Notes: a model not told the origin generated them from the sequence alone. Shown: positions 19,310-29,940, numbered from the stretch's first letter. The stretch: DNA of 64,000 nucleotides from an alpha proteobacterium SCGC AAA536-K22 (GCA_000421325.1 ATWQ01000005.1:1-64000); one strand, 5' to 3'. Numbers and translations: made by a program.

Positions 19310-20490
19310 TTTTTGTTTAACTCATCAAGGATAGGGTCAACAAGATCAGTTTTTTCCCAAGTAAATGAACCTTCAACACCTTCATTTGGTTCTCTCCCAA
19401 AATGTCCATAGGCAGATGTAGGTACATATATAGGTTTATTTAATTTTAAATGTTCTCTCACACCTCTTGGAGACATATCAATTAAGTTTGTAAGAATTTG
19501 TTCAATCCTATTATCGTTAATCTTTCCAGTACCATCAGTATTAACATATAATGAAAGGGGTTTAGATACTCCTATTGCGTATGCAATTTGTATTGTGCAT
19601 CTTGAAGCTAAACCAGCGGCAACAACGTTTTTAGCTAAATATCTTGTTAAATAAGCAGCTGATCTATCAACTTTTGTTGGATCTTTACCTGAGAAAGCTC
19701 CTCCTCCATGAGGGGAAGCGCCACCATAAGTATCTACAATAATTTTTCTTCCAGTTAAACCTGCGTCACCATCTGGTCCACCAATTTCAAAAATACCCGT
19801 TGGATTAACATAAAACTCTTCTTCTGGACACATCCAACCTTCTGGTAATATTTTTTTTACAACATCCCTTACAATATTTTTAATATCTTCTTGGGAACAA
19901 TTTTTAACATGCTGAGTAGAAACAACTATGGAACTAGTCTTTACAGGCAGACCATCTTTATATTCTAAAGTTATTTGAGATTTACTATCAGGAAGTAAAA
20001 TACTATCTCTATTCATATGTCTAATTATAGACATTTCCTTCAATATTTTATGGGAATAAAATATTGGAGCAGGCATCAAAGCTTCTGTTTCGTTACAAGC
20101 ATAACCAAACATCAAACCTTGATCACCGGCACCCTCATCTTTATTACCTAATTGATCTACTCCAATAGCAATGTCTGAAGATTGTGCATGAAGATGACAT
20201 TCAAAATGCATTTTTTCCCAGTGGTAACCTTCTTGTTCATATCCAATATCTCTAACAGCTTTTCTAACATGATCCTCAATTTCTTGATTTTCTATATAAA
20301 TGCCTTCTGGGAGCCTATATTCTCCAGCAATAATCGTTCTGTTGGTAGAAACCATTGTTTCGCACGCTACTCTTGCTTCAGGGTATTTTTTTAACATTAA
20401 ATCCACAACAGTATCAGAAATTCTATCACAGATTTTATCTGGGTGCCCCTCAGAGACAGACTCAGATGTAAATAAAAAATTATTTCTCAT
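19306..20490 (-). CDS. metK: S-adenosylmethionine synthetase
   Basis: Makes SAM from methionine and ATP. Signatures are [14 protein letters not shown] near the N-terminus, [12 protein letters not shown], and the [16 protein letters not shown] phosphate-binding loop. The 394-residue length (from ATG at 20490) matches the family; an upstream TTG would add six residues but overlaps a good GGAAGAG ribosome-binding site. The start overlaps the lnt end by 11 bases and the stop overlaps the trmB start, so lnt-metK-trmB are coupled. Confidence 0.97.
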   Translation of the reverse strand: MRNNFLFTSESVSEGHPDKICDRISDTVVDLMLKKYPEARVACETMVSTNRTIIAGEYRLPEGIYIENQEIEDHVRKAVRDIGYEQEGYHWEKMHFECHLHAQSSDIAIGVDQLGNKDEGAGDQGLMFGYACNETEALMPAPIFYSHKILKEMSIIRHMNRDSILLPDSKSQITLEYKDGLPVKTSSIVVSTQHVKNCSQEDIKNIVRDVVKKILPEGWMCPEEEFYVNPTGIFEIGGPDGDAGLTGRKIIVDTYGGASPHGGGAFSGKDPTKVDRSAAYLTRYLAKNVVAAGLASRCTIQIAYAIGVSKPLSLYVNTDGTGKINDNRIEQILTNLIDMSPRGVREHLKLNKPIYVPTSAYGHFGREPNEGVEGSFTWEKTDLVDPILDELNKN

Positions 20491-22018
20491 TTTTTGATTC
20501 TCTTCCAAATTTAATATTATATATAATGTTTATAAATATTAAAAATAAAATTGAAACAATAAAAATAATTTCACCGTACTTTCTGTATATCGTATTTTTT
20601 AAAGGTAAAGTTAATTTGGCGGTTCTAACACCGCTTTCATAAAGAGGTATTTTAGTAATTTCTTCTCCATACGGTGAAATTAAAGCTGATATCCCTGTAT
20701 TGGCAACTCTTGCTAATGGAATTCCTAATTCAACAGCCTTAATTTTAGCAAGTGCCAAATGTTGATAAGGCCCTATTGTTTTTCCAAACCAAGCATCATT
20801 AGTAATATTAATTAATAAATTTGTGTTTTTAGATAATCTGGAAATAACCTCTTCAGTAAATAAAATTTCGTAGCATATAAGATTTAATATCTTTCCAAAT
20901 CCTTTTAAAGTGAAATTTGGTTCTATCTTACCACTAGAGAAATCTTTCAAACTTAAAAAATTTGCGATTGTGGTAAATTTACTCCTAAATGGTATATACT
21001 CGCCAAAAGGAACTAAGTGTATTTTATCATACTGATGTATTATATTTCCTTTTGAGTTTAAAAAGACAAGTGAGTTGAATAATTTGTTTCTATCAACTCT
21101 TAATAACCCAACTACTAAAATAACTTTTTGGTGTTTTAATATTCGTTTGCTAATAATGGATAATAATTTCATTTCGTTTGGTATTGACCCTTCAAAACTC
21201 GTTTCAGGCCAAATAATTATTCTGTTAACACCTTTATATTCATTAACATTTTGAAGTGATAATTGTGTTAGTTTATTTAAATTAGCATTTCGTTTTTCAA
21301 GATTCCATTTATCTTTTTGTTCTATATTGGGTTGCACAAGTGTAATTAAATTATTATATAATTTTTCGGTATCTTTATTATAGAAACGAACAAAGCTTGA
21401 AAAAAATAAAATTGTAATAGGGATCGATAACAAAACAAAAATGATGTGTTTACTTTTAAAGTTGGAAATTAAAACAAAAGGTAAAATTGAAAAACTAAAA
21501 ACAAACAGATTGGCTGTAAAGCTACCAACTAGTGCAAATATTTGGATTAAATATTCATTTGATGACAAAATTATTGAAGGCATTAACCATGGAAAACCCG
21601 TAAACAACTTTGCTCTTAAGTATTCAAACAAAGTTAAAAAAACTACTATTAAAAATAAAGAAGATTGATTTTTTTTTGTGAGTAATTTAGCAAAAACACA
21701 CGCAAGACCCCAAAAAATTGCTAGTACACTTGGTAAAATAACAATGGCTAATGGCATCAGTACTTTGTGATAAGTATCGGCTACCATAAAGGCTGAACCA
21801 ATCCAGTATAGACCGAAAGCAAACCAACCAAACCCCAAAAACCAGCCTGCTATAAATGTTTGCTTCAATGAAGAGCGTAAAGTAATTAGATAGATCCCAA
21901 AACCCAAAAGAAAAATAAGAAAGAAAAAGGAGAAAGGGGGGATTGAAAAAGTTGCAATTGAAGCAGAACAAAAAATTATAATATTGGATAAAAATTTAGA
22001 TTTATAATATTTTTTCAT
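20480..22018 (-). CDS. lnt: Apolipoprotein N-acyltransferase
   Basis: Inner-membrane enzyme that adds the third acyl chain to lipoproteins. Several N-terminal membrane helices precede a periplasmic nitrilase domain and one final helix. The catalytic triad is visible: Glu in [10 protein letters not shown], Lys in [14 protein letters not shown] and Cys in NLICYEILF. The 512-residue length is typical. Substrates in this window include the LppC-like, BON and 179-residue lipoproteins. It sits in the conserved corC-lnt-metK block. Confidence 0.95.
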   Translation of the reverse strand: MKKYYKSKFLSNIIIFCSASIATFSIPPFSFFFLIFLLGFGIYLITLRSSLKQTFIAGWFLGFGWFAFGLYWIGSAFMVADTYHKVLMPLAIVILPSVLAIFWGLACVFAKLLTKKNQSSLFLIVVFLTLFEYLRAKLFTGFPWLMPSIILSSNEYLIQIFALVGSFTANLFVFSFSILPFVLISNFKSKHIIFVLLSIPITILFFSSFVRFYNKDTEKLYNNLITLVQPNIEQKDKWNLEKRNANLNKLTQLSLQNVNEYKGVNRIIIWPETSFEGSIPNEMKLLSIISKRILKHQKVILVVGLLRVDRNKLFNSLVFLNSKGNIIHQYDKIHLVPFGEYIPFRSKFTTIANFLSLKDFSSGKIEPNFTLKGFGKILNLICYEILFTEEVISRLSKNTNLLINITNDAWFGKTIGPYQHLALAKIKAVELGIPLARVANTGISALISPYGEEITKIPLYESGVRTAKLTLPLKNTIYRKYGEIIFIVSILFLIFINIIYNIKFGRESKNEK

Positions 22019-22026
22019 TGAAATAG

Positions 22027-22896
22027 TTATAATTTTTGTTTTTCAAAAGATGACGTTTTGTTCAACCCTCTTATCTTAACTAATATTACTTTACGAGGAT
22101 CTGCCTCTAATATTTCGAATTTAAAACCTGATGGAGAATATTTTATTACTTGACCCTTTACGGGAACTCTACCAGCTATGCTGATTATAAAACCTCCAAG
22201 AGTCTCGATTTCATCATTTAAATCTTCTTTTCTTATAGATGAAAAAAGATCTTCAAGCTGATCAATTGTTATCCTTGCATCAACAATTATAGAGCCATCT
22301 TCCATTTTATCTAGACGATATTCTAAAGATAAATCATGTTCATCTTCTATTTCTCCAACTAATTCTTCTACTAAATCTTCAATAGTTACTAAACCATCAA
22401 TACCCCCATATTCATCAACCACTAGTGCCAAATGACGTCTTTTAACCCTCATTTCATAGAGTAGATCTAATAAACTTATTGAGGGAGAAACGAATATAGG
22501 TTTTTTTAGAAGATTTTTTATATCTTGTTTTTCTTTTAAAAATAAATTAGCTAACACGTCTTTTATGTGAAGGATGCCAACTATATCGTCTAAGCTTTCA
22601 TTTCTTACAGGTACTCTACTATGATTAGTTTTTATTAATTGCTTAACTATTTCATCAAAATCATCTGACATGGCAACTGAAACAATATCAATTCTTGGAA
22701 CCATAACATCTGATGCTGTTATTCCTCTTAACCCAGCAAGATTCTTTAATAATTCATTTTCATGACTTAAATTATTACCATTTGAGTCATCAGCATTAAT
22801 TCTTTTTGCAACAAATTGTTCTAATTCTTTATCTAGAATTTTATCTGAATTGTTTGCTTTATTCTTTTTAAATAAGTTTGAAAATTGAAGTTTCAT
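22027..22896 (-). CDS. corC: CorC/HlyC-type CBS-domain protein
   Basis: A cytosolic protein with two CBS motifs ([41 protein letters not shown]) and a C-terminal CorC_HlyC domain ([16 protein letters not shown]). It lacks the membrane domain found in longer family members. Linked in other bacteria to divalent-cation handling and to envelope lipid homeostasis; the exact role is not settled. The 289-residue length is usual. It sits between ybeY and lnt as in most proteobacteria. Confidence 0.9.
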   Translation of the reverse strand: MKLQFSNLFKKNKANNSDKILDKELEQFVAKRINADDSNGNNLSHENELLKNLAGLRGITASDVMVPRIDIVSVAMSDDFDEIVKQLIKTNHSRVPVRNESLDDIVGILHIKDVLANLFLKEKQDIKNLLKKPIFVSPSISLLDLLYEMRVKRRHLALVVDEYGGIDGLVTIEDLVEELVGEIEDEHDLSLEYRLDKMEDGSIIVDARITIDQLEDLFSSIRKEDLNDEIETLGGFIISIAGRVPVKGQVIKYSPSGFKFEILEADPRKVILVKIRGLNKTSSFEKQKL

Positions 22897-22935
22897 TAAT
22901 TTATAATTTCTTCGTTTTAATAATTTTTTTTTAAC

Positions 22936-23454
22936 TCATTCGTATGGATTATTTATTTTCAAAGTTTCTAAAATTTTTATTTCTAAATTTTCCATAATTT
23001 TAGCATTATTTTCGGTTTGATGATCATAGCCAATCAAATGTAATACACCATGGATAAAAAGATGTATTAAATGACTTTTAAAACTCTTTTTGTCTTTTTT
23101 AGCCTCTCTAAAAATAGTTTCAGCTGAAAAAATTATATCACCTAAAAAAATTTTATTGTTTTTTTGTATAAGAGATGGAAAAGATAAAATATTAGTTGGC
23201 AAATTAATTTTTCTGAACCTTTTATTAAGCTCAATTATTTTTTTGTCACCAGCAAATGATACAGAAACATAATTTTTTTTATTAGTATTTATCAAATCAG
23301 ATTTTTTATAAATTTCACTTAAAATTTTATTTAAGTTTTTTTGAAAATCATTAATTAATTGTTTATCCCATAATGATACATCTATTATAGCTTCTACGCT
23401 TAAAATATCATTTTTCCAAATTTTATGACTGTCTTTTTCTTTTCGCGTAATCAT
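22936..23454 (-). CDS. ybeY: Endoribonuclease YbeY
   Basis: Metal-dependent endoribonuclease in 16S rRNA 3'-end maturation and ribosome quality control. The zinc motif HGVLHLIGYDH lies near the C-terminus, with NILSFPS and LGDIIFSAETI upstream. The protein has 172 residues, within range. Follows phoH by 15 bases; the phoH-ybeY-corC-lnt order is conserved. Confidence 0.94.
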   Translation of the reverse strand: MITRKEKDSHKIWKNDILSVEAIIDVSLWDKQLINDFQKNLNKILSEIYKKSDLINTNKKNYVSVSFAGDKKIIELNKRFRKINLPTNILSFPSLIQKNNKIFLGDIIFSAETIFREAKKDKKSFKSHLIHLFIHGVLHLIGYDHQTENNAKIMENLEIKILETLKINNPYE

Positions 23455-23469
23455 TGTATTAAAATAGTC

Positions 23470-24465
23470 TCAAACTTTATTAAAATAATCATAAGCTTTA
23501 ATAATTTTAGCAACTATTGGATGCCTAATAACATCATCTGATTTTAGAGAGATTATCTTAATCTCCCTAATTTTACTAAGTATTTTTTCAGATTCTTTTA
23601 ATCCTGATAGTTGTCCTCTAGGAAGATCTACTTGACTTAAATCACCGTTGATTACCATTCTAGAGCCTTCCCCTATTCGAGTAAGAACCATTTTCATTTG
23701 AACTGACGTTGTGTTTTGAGCTTCATCTACTATGACATAAGCATTATTAAAAGTTCTTCCTCTCATGAATGCTAAAGGAGCAATTTCTATTTCTCCTGAT
23801 TGAATTTTTTTTTCAACTCTATCCGCAGGCATCATCTCATATAATGCATCATAAATAGGTCTTAAATAAGGGTCTATTTTTTCTTTCATATCTCCAGGCA
23901 AAAAACCTAATCTTTCTCCAGCTTCGACAGCAGGTCTTGTTAAGATAATTTTATCAACAAGACCTTTTTTTAACATATCTATGCCCTTGGCTACTGCTAA
24001 ATAAGATTTTCCAGTACCTGCAGGGCCTAAGCCAAAAACTAATTCATAATTATTCAATGCTTCAAAATATTCTTTTTGACCAATACTTTTAGGAACGATA
24101 GTTTTTTTCCAAGTTTCAAACTTAAACTCAATAATCTTATCTTCCTTTGGACTTAGAGCAGGATTTAAACTATTCTTACCACTTAACATTCTCAACTCAG
24201 TTTCAAAATCTGAAAATTCAAAGTTTATATTATCAATTTTTTCATTAGATAATTTATTATATACATTTGTTAAGATTGATTTTGCTAAATTAATATTTTC
24301 AAGTTTTCCAGAAATATGAAACTGATTGCCGAATAAATTTATGTTTACATCAATCAATTTCTCTAGTTTAGTTATATTAATACTCTGATTTCCGACTAAA
24401 AGGGCTATTAAAGAGTTGTTTGGAAATTCAATTTTAATTTCTTTTTTATTTATCTTAAAATTCAA
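23470..24465 (-). CDS. PhoH-like ATPase (YbeZ)
   Basis: P-loop ATPase that works with YbeY in RNA metabolism in other bacteria. The Walker A motif GPAGTGKSYLA is followed by Walker B VIVDEAQN; LTRPAVEAGERLGFLPGD is diagnostic for PhoH. An N-terminal KH-like part covers about the first 100 residues. The 331-residue length is normal. The start is TTG; I see no in-frame ATG nearer to miaB. Confidence 0.94.
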   Translation of the reverse strand: MNFKINKKEIKIEFPNNSLIALLVGNQSINITKLEKLIDVNINLFGNQFHISGKLENINLAKSILTNVYNKLSNEKIDNINFEFSDFETELRMLSGKNSLNPALSPKEDKIIEFKFETWKKTIVPKSIGQKEYFEALNNYELVFGLGPAGTGKSYLAVAKGIDMLKKGLVDKIILTRPAVEAGERLGFLPGDMKEKIDPYLRPIYDALYEMMPADRVEKKIQSGEIEIAPLAFMRGRTFNNAYVIVDEAQNTTSVQMKMVLTRIGEGSRMVINGDLSQVDLPRGQLSGLKESEKILSKIREIKIISLKSDDVIRHPIVAKIIKAYDYFNKV

Positions 24466-24478
24466 AATTAATAAGCTT

Positions 24479-25831
24479 TCAAATGTTTTTATAAGGTTTA
24501 ATAATGCCGGTTAAACTATTTTGAAACGCTTCTGTAACATTTATATCAATTGTCGATCCAATAAGATTATTATCATCAGAGTTAAAATAAATAGATTGGT
24601 TAAATGGAGATCTTCCTAAATACTGTTTATTTTTTTTTCCATTTTTTAAAACTAAAACATTTAAAGTTGAATTTATAGATTTCCTATTAAATTCCATTTG
24701 CTGTACTCTTAGTAAATCTTGAACTTCTTGTAGTCTTGAATTTTTTATACTCTCATCTACATGATTTAGAAAAACAACAGCCGGTGTTCCAGGTCTGGAA
24801 GAATATTTAAAAGAATATGCTTGTGAGTAATTAATTTCTTTTATTAAATTCAGTGTGGCTTGATGATCATTATCAGTCTCCCCGGGAAAACCAATTATAA
24901 AATCTCCAGATATTGCTATTTTCGGATTATAATCTCTGACCTTTTCAATAACCTTTATATATTCGATTGAAGAATGTTTTCTATTCATCATTTTCAGTAT
25001 CTTATCAGAACCAGATTGAACTGGCAGATGCAAGTATGGCATTAATTTATCTATATCTCTATGAGCCTCAATAAGCTCTATATCCATATCAAGCGGATGG
25101 GAAGTGGTATACCTTATGAATTGAAGTTCTTTGATTTTTGCTAACTCTTCAATTAACCTTCCTAAACCCCAAATATTTTTGTCTTTACCAACAGCATTCC
25201 AAGCATTAACATTTTGTCCAAGAAGAGTGATCTCTTTAACACCCGCATCAACTAATTTTTTTGCTTCATCTATTATTGAAGTTAAAGGTCTAGAATATTC
25301 AGCTCCTCTTGTATAAGGCACAACACAGAAAGTACAAAACTTATCACAACCTTCCTGAATGGTTAAAAAAGCAGAAGGGCTCCTATCAGAAATATCACAA
25401 TCTAAATGATCAAATTTTGGAATTGTCGGAAATTCAATATCTACATGTTTGTTATTTTTTACTGGATCAACTTTAGATATTAACTCTGGAAGATTTTGAT
25501 AAGATTGAGGACCGACTACTATATCAACCCAAGGTGAGCGTTTCATGATTTCTTTACCTTGAGCTTGAGCCACACAACCAGCAACTACCACTATTGATTT
25601 TTTACCAGTTTTGTCTTTAGTTAATTTTATTTTGTCTCTAATTCGACCGAGTTCAGAATATGTTTTCTCTACTGCTTTTTCTCGAATATGACATGTATTT
25701 ATCACAATAAGATCAGCATCATCTTCACTATTATCTAATTGATAACCATGAGGTTTAAGTAAATCGGTCATTCTCTCAGAGTCATAAAAATTCATCTGAC
25801 ATCCGTGAGTTTTAATAAATAGTTTTTTCAT
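24479..25831 (-). CDS. miaB: tRNA-2-methylthio-N6-isopentenyladenosine-37 synthase (MiaB)
   Basis: Radical-SAM methylthiotransferase that modifies A37 next to the anticodon. The N-terminal UPF0004 domain has cluster cysteines at about 11, 47 and 86. The radical SAM motif CDKFCTFC supplies cysteines 162, 166 and 169. A TRAM domain ends the protein (LNVLVLKNGKKNKQYLGRS). The 450-residue length is standard. Its substrate requires prior isopentenylation by MiaA, not in the window. Confidence 0.96.
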   Translation of the reverse strand: MKKLFIKTHGCQMNFYDSERMTDLLKPHGYQLDNSEDDADLIVINTCHIREKAVEKTYSELGRIRDKIKLTKDKTGKKSIVVVAGCVAQAQGKEIMKRSPWVDIVVGPQSYQNLPELISKVDPVKNNKHVDIEFPTIPKFDHLDCDISDRSPSAFLTIQEGCDKFCTFCVVPYTRGAEYSRPLTSIIDEAKKLVDAGVKEITLLGQNVNAWNAVGKDKNIWGLGRLIEELAKIKELQFIRYTTSHPLDMDIELIEAHRDIDKLMPYLHLPVQSGSDKILKMMNRKHSSIEYIKVIEKVRDYNPKIAISGDFIIGFPGETDNDHQATLNLIKEINYSQAYSFKYSSRPGTPAVVFLNHVDESIKNSRLQEVQDLLRVQQMEFNRKSINSTLNVLVLKNGKKNKQYLGRSPFNQSIYFNSDDNNLIGSTIDINVTEAFQNSLTGIIKPYKNI

Positions 25832-25876
25832 TAACCTTGCATATATATTGAATGCTCTTTACTGACAGTAATAAGT

Positions 25877-26701
25877 TTATTTTGCAAGTTTTTTTGATAA
25901 AGCGCTAGAGTAAACTTTTTTTATTTCATTCTCTAAATGTTTACTAAGGTTTTTTCTGCTAGAAAAATTTTTTGCATTAACTTTATCCAAATATATTAAT
26001 CTTGCTTTTATAGACCTCAAATTTGCTAGTTTTGTTAAGTGAGGTTTAAGATCCATATCACCATACCAAGCAATTACAGGTCTGAGCCATCTATTAATAG
26101 GAATTCCGTTTAAGTCTGAGTATACTAAAACTATTGGTTGTATAATTAAATTTTGACCTTCTAAAGCCGAAAAAGAACTTGATTTGAAATCTAACACTCT
26201 ATTTCCATCAGATGTCGTTCCTTCAGGAAAAATTAAAACTTTCTCATCAGAGGATAATGATTTAAAAATTTTATTTTTTTGATCAAGGCTTTCAGATCTA
26301 TTTCTACTTATAAATATCGTTCTACCTAATCTAGCTAAAAATCCAAATAATGGCCAAACTTCTATATCTGATTTAGCAACAAATCTTAAAGGAAAAGTAG
26401 ACCCTAGTATCGGAATATCTAGATAAGAGAGATGATTACTAATGTAAAGATTAGAATTGTTTGATGTATCTATTTCACCTTCAAAATCAATTTGAATTGA
26501 TAAAAGCCATATCAATAATTGATGAAAAATAACAGGTAGCCACTTTCCAAAAAAAGGAATTAATTTTCCAAAAAGGAGCACTGCAAATATGAGAGGAACA
26601 GAAAATACGACAAAAACAAATAACTTTAGATTAAAAATGAAATGATCTAGATATGATAAATTGTCTATCGGACTAAAATATGTATTTTGCTTAACTGTCA
26701 T
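25877..26701 (-). CDS. PlsC-type lysophospholipid acyltransferase (OlsA-like)
   Basis: Membrane acyltransferase of the PlsC family. One or two N-terminal hydrophobic segments precede the HX4D motif (NHLSYLD) and the FPEGTTSDG substrate loop. It most likely acylates lysophosphatidate or, given its neighbour, lyso-ornithine lipid. I chose the ATG at 26701; an upstream TTG adds two residues. It starts 11 bases after the OlsB-like gene, a pairing that matches olsBA. Confidence 0.85.
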   Translation of the reverse strand: MTVKQNTYFSPIDNLSYLDHFIFNLKLFVFVVFSVPLIFAVLLFGKLIPFFGKWLPVIFHQLLIWLLSIQIDFEGEIDTSNNSNLYISNHLSYLDIPILGSTFPLRFVAKSDIEVWPLFGFLARLGRTIFISRNRSESLDQKNKIFKSLSSDEKVLIFPEGTTSDGNRVLDFKSSSFSALEGQNLIIQPIVLVYSDLNGIPINRWLRPVIAWYGDMDLKPHLTKLANLRSIKARLIYLDKVNAKNFSSRKNLSKHLENEIKKVYSSALSKKLAK

Positions 26702-26712
26702 AATCAATCACT

Positions 26713-27603
26713 TTAATTTAAGAATTTATTCTTGTATTTTTCCTCTATGTTCTCTGTTTTTACAACCACACAAAAGTCAATTGTGTTGAAATCATAATCG
26801 ACAAAAAAACTGTCACTTATTCTTCCCCCAACTCTGAGATATCCTTTTATAAGTGGAGGTAGTTTTGCAAAAGTTCTTAAATCACTCTCATTAAAATCAT
26901 TTTTATTGAGAACTGAATAATTGTTATTGTCTAAACTTTTAACTGACATCTCGTCTGGTAGAGAAAAATTACTTCTTAAGTAAGAAAATTCCTTTGAAAA
27001 TTTTTGTACATCAGTTCCTGGAAAACTAGCACATCCTAATAAGACTTTTATATCATATAATTTAATATATTCAGCAATCGCTTTCCAAAGCAAGTTCATT
27101 GTAGTTCCATTTCTATAGTCTTTGTGAACGCAAGATCTTCCTAATTCTAATATTTGTGGATGATTGTATGAATAAAGTATATTAGTAAGGTCAAACTCTG
27201 AAGATGTGTAAAATCCTCCAAAATGTGAAGCTACGTCACCACGTATCAATCTATAAGTTCCTACAATTTTATTTTTAATACTTTTTCTCTTCTTATCTAT
27301 TACAATTAAGTGATCAGCAAATTTATCAATTTTGTCATAGTCTAATCTCATTATCTTTTTTGGAAATGTTGGCCTAGCTTTTTTTTCTTTATAAAAAACA
27401 ATGTATCTTAGAGCCTGTGCTTTCTTTAGCTCTGATTTGGTATCTACTAATTTAATAATAAAGTCTCCAAATTCAATTTTTGGAAATATTTTATTTTTTA
27501 ATAATGGTTTTATTTGAAAAATTTTGTTTTTAAAAAGAAAATTGAAATTTTGACCATTTGACTGCTTAAAATCTAAATTTTCACGTACTTTATTAAGTAA
27601 CAC
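26713..27603 (-). CDS. GNAT-fold N-acyltransferase, OlsB/hemolysin-like
   Basis: A 296-residue protein of the group annotated as ornithine-acyl-ACP N-acyltransferase or hemolysin-like (Acetyltransf_5). Recognised by KAQALRYIVFYKEK, LELGRSCVHKDYRNG and the following helix NLLWKAIAEYI. OlsB adds a 3-hydroxyacyl chain to ornithine; OlsA then adds the second chain. The adjacent PlsC-type gene supports that route, but ornithine is not proven as the acceptor. The start appears to be GTG. Confidence 0.75.
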   Translation of the reverse strand: MLLNKVRENLDFKQSNGQNFNFLFKNKIFQIKPLLKNKIFPKIEFGDFIIKLVDTKSELKKAQALRYIVFYKEKKARPTFPKKIMRLDYDKIDKFADHLIVIDKKRKSIKNKIVGTYRLIRGDVASHFGGFYTSSEFDLTNILYSYNHPQILELGRSCVHKDYRNGTTMNLLWKAIAEYIKLYDIKVLLGCASFPGTDVQKFSKEFSYLRSNFSLPDEMSVKSLDNNNYSVLNKNDFNESDLRTFAKLPPLIKGYLRVGGRISDSFFVDYDFNTIDFCVVVKTENIEEKYKNKFLN

Positions 27604-27661
27604 CAGAGCACCTATAAAATATTAATATTTTTTAATATAAGTTTTAAGTATTTCATTTTTA

Positions 27662-28093
27662 TTAGAGCTTAGCGCACATCCTTAATGCGTCTATCCGAGA
27701 GCTTTTGTCGTTTGCATAATATCCTTTTCTAACACCAATTTTTTGAAATCCATTCTTAAGATAAAAGTTAATTGCATTTACATTTTCAGTTGATACTTCC
27801 AGAAATATTTTTTTTATTTTAAGTTTTTTAATTTCATTGATCAGTATTGATCCATAATTTTTCCTTTGGTAGGATTTTATTATACAAATCTTAATTATTT
27901 CTATTTCATCTTTGACATGAAAAAAATAAACGAACCCTATAATTTTTATTTTTTCAATTTTCCAAATTATGTGGGAAGCATGATTTTCATAACTTTTTAA
28001 TCCATTTCTTGATATAGATTCTTTAAAGATATTTTTTTCAATCTGGATTAATGCTTTGTAATCATTTATTTTACATGGACTTATATGAACCAT
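27662..28093 (-). CDS. rimI: RimI-like ribosomal protein/N-alpha acetyltransferase
   Basis: A 143-residue GNAT protein with the acetyl-CoA loop SYQRKNYGSIL and the C-terminal FYLKNGFQKIGVRKGYY typical of RimI. RimI acetylates the N-terminus of ribosomal protein S18 in E. coli. It starts 2 bases after tsaB, the common tsaB-rimI pairing, which is the main reason to prefer RimI over other GNAT proteins. Confidence 0.83.
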   Translation of the reverse strand: MVHISPCKINDYKALIQIEKNIFKESISRNGLKSYENHASHIIWKIEKIKIIGFVYFFHVKDEIEIIKICIIKSYQRKNYGSILINEIKKLKIKKIFLEVSTENVNAINFYLKNGFQKIGVRKGYYANDKSSRIDALRMCAKL

Positions 28094-28095
28094 TT

Positions 28096-28809
28096 CTAAT
28101 TAATCTCAGCAGATCTAACATAAATAGGTTTTAACTCATCATAAGCTATTTTTGAATTTTTATAATTAATATTATTATTTACAATATATGAGCCAAGTTT
28201 ACCAACCCAAAGTGCATTTGGAGTTTGAATTAATTCTTTAGATAACTTTATATTTGTTAGTTTGTTTTTTAACAACTTTGAAATGAAGCCTACAAAAATA
28301 AACTCCTCGGTTACTAATTTATTTTCTACAATATAATCATTAAAATTTTCTATTTTAATTGGTTGAACACTGTTGATAGCATAAAATGGTAATAATTTTT
28401 CATTGGAATTAACTCTAAATAACTGAAGAAATAAATCATCTCTTTTTGTGTCAATTGAAGCAATTATATATTGAACATTTATATTTTTCGCTTCAATTAA
28501 TGCAGACATGGCTAATCCAGCTAAAGAATTGATTCCTATAATTTTCATATGTTTATTAGATAAGTATATTCCCTTTGCTACTGAAATTACTGCACGCATT
28601 CCTGTAAAACTTCCGGGACCACAACCTACGACTAATAAAGATATATTTAGGAATGTTATTGAATTATCTTTAATAAACTTTTTGATAGTTGGAATAATTA
28701 TTTCAGACAAATCATTTTTTATCTGGATAGATACTTTTTTAATTACTTGATTATTGATTAACAAAGTAAGTGATAAATTTGATGTACTAGTTTCAATTGA
28801 TAATATCAT
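28096..28809 (-). CDS. tsaB: tRNA threonylcarbamoyladenosine biosynthesis protein TsaB
   Basis: Partner that binds TsaD in forming t6A37 of tRNAs that read ANN codons. The ASKHA-fold N-terminus MILSIETSTSNLSL and the GCGPGSFTGMRAVISVAKG stretch are diagnostic. The 237-residue length fits. It is the first gene of the long minus-strand run to pnp. It diverges from the deacetylase gene, with 97 bases between starts. Confidence 0.93.
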   Translation of the reverse strand: MILSIETSTSNLSLTLLINNQVIKKVSIQIKNDLSEIIIPTIKKFIKDNSITFLNISLLVVGCGPGSFTGMRAVISVAKGIYLSNKHMKIIGINSLAGLAMSALIEAKNINVQYIIASIDTKRDDLFLQLFRVNSNEKLLPFYAINSVQPIKIENFNDYIVENKLVTEEFIFVGFISKLLKNKLTNIKLSKELIQTPNALWVGKLGSYIVNNNINYKNSKIAYDELKPIYVRSAEIN

Positions 28810-28906
28810 TATTTTTTATAAACATTCAAAAAAAGTAGTATTATTCAAAATTACAATATATTAATTCAACAGCTAAAGGTTTAAATATTAAATATTTGAG
28901 GATTAG

Positions 28907-29932
28907 ATGTATTATATATTAGCACTTTTGTTTTTTCTGTTTCCTACTATGTCACACTCACAAGAAAATAAAACAAGAGAAATTGATAATGTTAATTATG
29001 CATCTGTGATAATGTATCACAGGTTTGGAGATAGTAGATACCCATCAACAAATATTAAAAAAGAACAATTTCTAGATCATATTAAAGAATTATTGAAATC
29101 CAAATATAATGTTGTTGATATTAATGATGCTCTTCAAGCAATAAAAAATATTAGACTTATAAAAGATAAATCTGTTGTTATAACGATTGATGATGCTTAT
29201 TCATCAGTTTATAACTATGCATGGCCAATATTTAAAAAATATAATTTACCTTTCACTTTATTTGTTTCTACTGACGTAATTGACAATAAAACGCCTGGGT
29301 ATATGAGCTGGGAAGAGATCAGAATTTTAAGAGACCATGGTGTTACTATTGGAAGCCAAACCAAATCCCATCCTCATATGTATAAGATTAATAAACAAAA
29401 AATTATTAACGAACTTACAATCTCTAATCAAAGATTTATTGATGAGATTGGGAGCAAACCTAAAATTTTTGCATATCCTTATGGAGAATATAACCTAGAA
29501 GTTTTAGAACAAGTAAAGTTACAAGGATTTACTGCAGCTTTTGGTCAACATTCAGGTGTTGCACATAGAAGCTTAGGATTATACGAATTACCCAGATTTG
29601 CTATGAATGAAAAATATGGAGGTATGGATAGATTTTTATTGGCAGTAAATGCTCTACCAATGCCTGTTTCTGATATTTCACCCAGAGACCCGGTAGTTTC
29701 TAAAAATCCTCCATCATATGGGTTTACTTTATCTGAGTTAATAGAACCTAAGAATGCTGTAAAATGTTTTGCAAATAATGGCCTGAAAACAGAAACAAAT
29801 AGGCTTGGTAAGAATAGAATTGAAGTCAGATTAAGCGGTCCCTTTTTAAAAGGTAGAGGTAGGATTAATTGTACTATGGCTGGAAAAAATAACAGATGGC
29901 GATGGCTAGGAAGACAATTTATAATTAAATAA
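28907..29932 (+). CDS. Secreted polysaccharide deacetylase (NodB domain)
   Basis: Signal peptide at residues 1-19 (MYYILALLFFLFPTMSHSQ). The NodB domain has VIMYHRFGD, the metal/catalytic pair in VITIDDAYSS, KSHPHMYK, and the YPYGEYN motif. The usual metal-binding HTxxH reads QTKSH here, so the first histidine is a glutamine. A C-terminal segment after about residue 240 (SPRDPVVSKNPPSYGFTL onward) is an extra domain. Likely periplasmic; the substrate is unknown. A good ribosome-binding site, TTGAGGATTAG, precedes the ATG. It is an isolated plus-strand gene. Confidence 0.85.
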   Translation: MYYILALLFFLFPTMSHSQENKTREIDNVNYASVIMYHRFGDSRYPSTNIKKEQFLDHIKELLKSKYNVVDINDALQAIKNIRLIKDKSVVITIDDAYSSVYNYAWPIFKKYNLPFTLFVSTDVIDNKTPGYMSWEEIRILRDHGVTIGSQTKSHPHMYKINKQKIINELTISNQRFIDEIGSKPKIFAYPYGEYNLEVLEQVKLQGFTAAFGQHSGVAHRSLGLYELPRFAMNEKYGGMDRFLLAVNALPMPVSDISPRDPVVSKNPPSYGFTLSELIEPKNAVKCFANNGLKTETNRLGKNRIEVRLSGPFLKGRGRINCTMAGKNNRWRWLGRQFIIK

Positions 29933-29940
29933 TATCAGAT

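Noticed and set aside
27604-27661. Hairpin terminator after rimI (AATATTAATATT followed by T)
   Set aside because: The stem is A/T only and self-complementary by chance in this composition; too weak to call.
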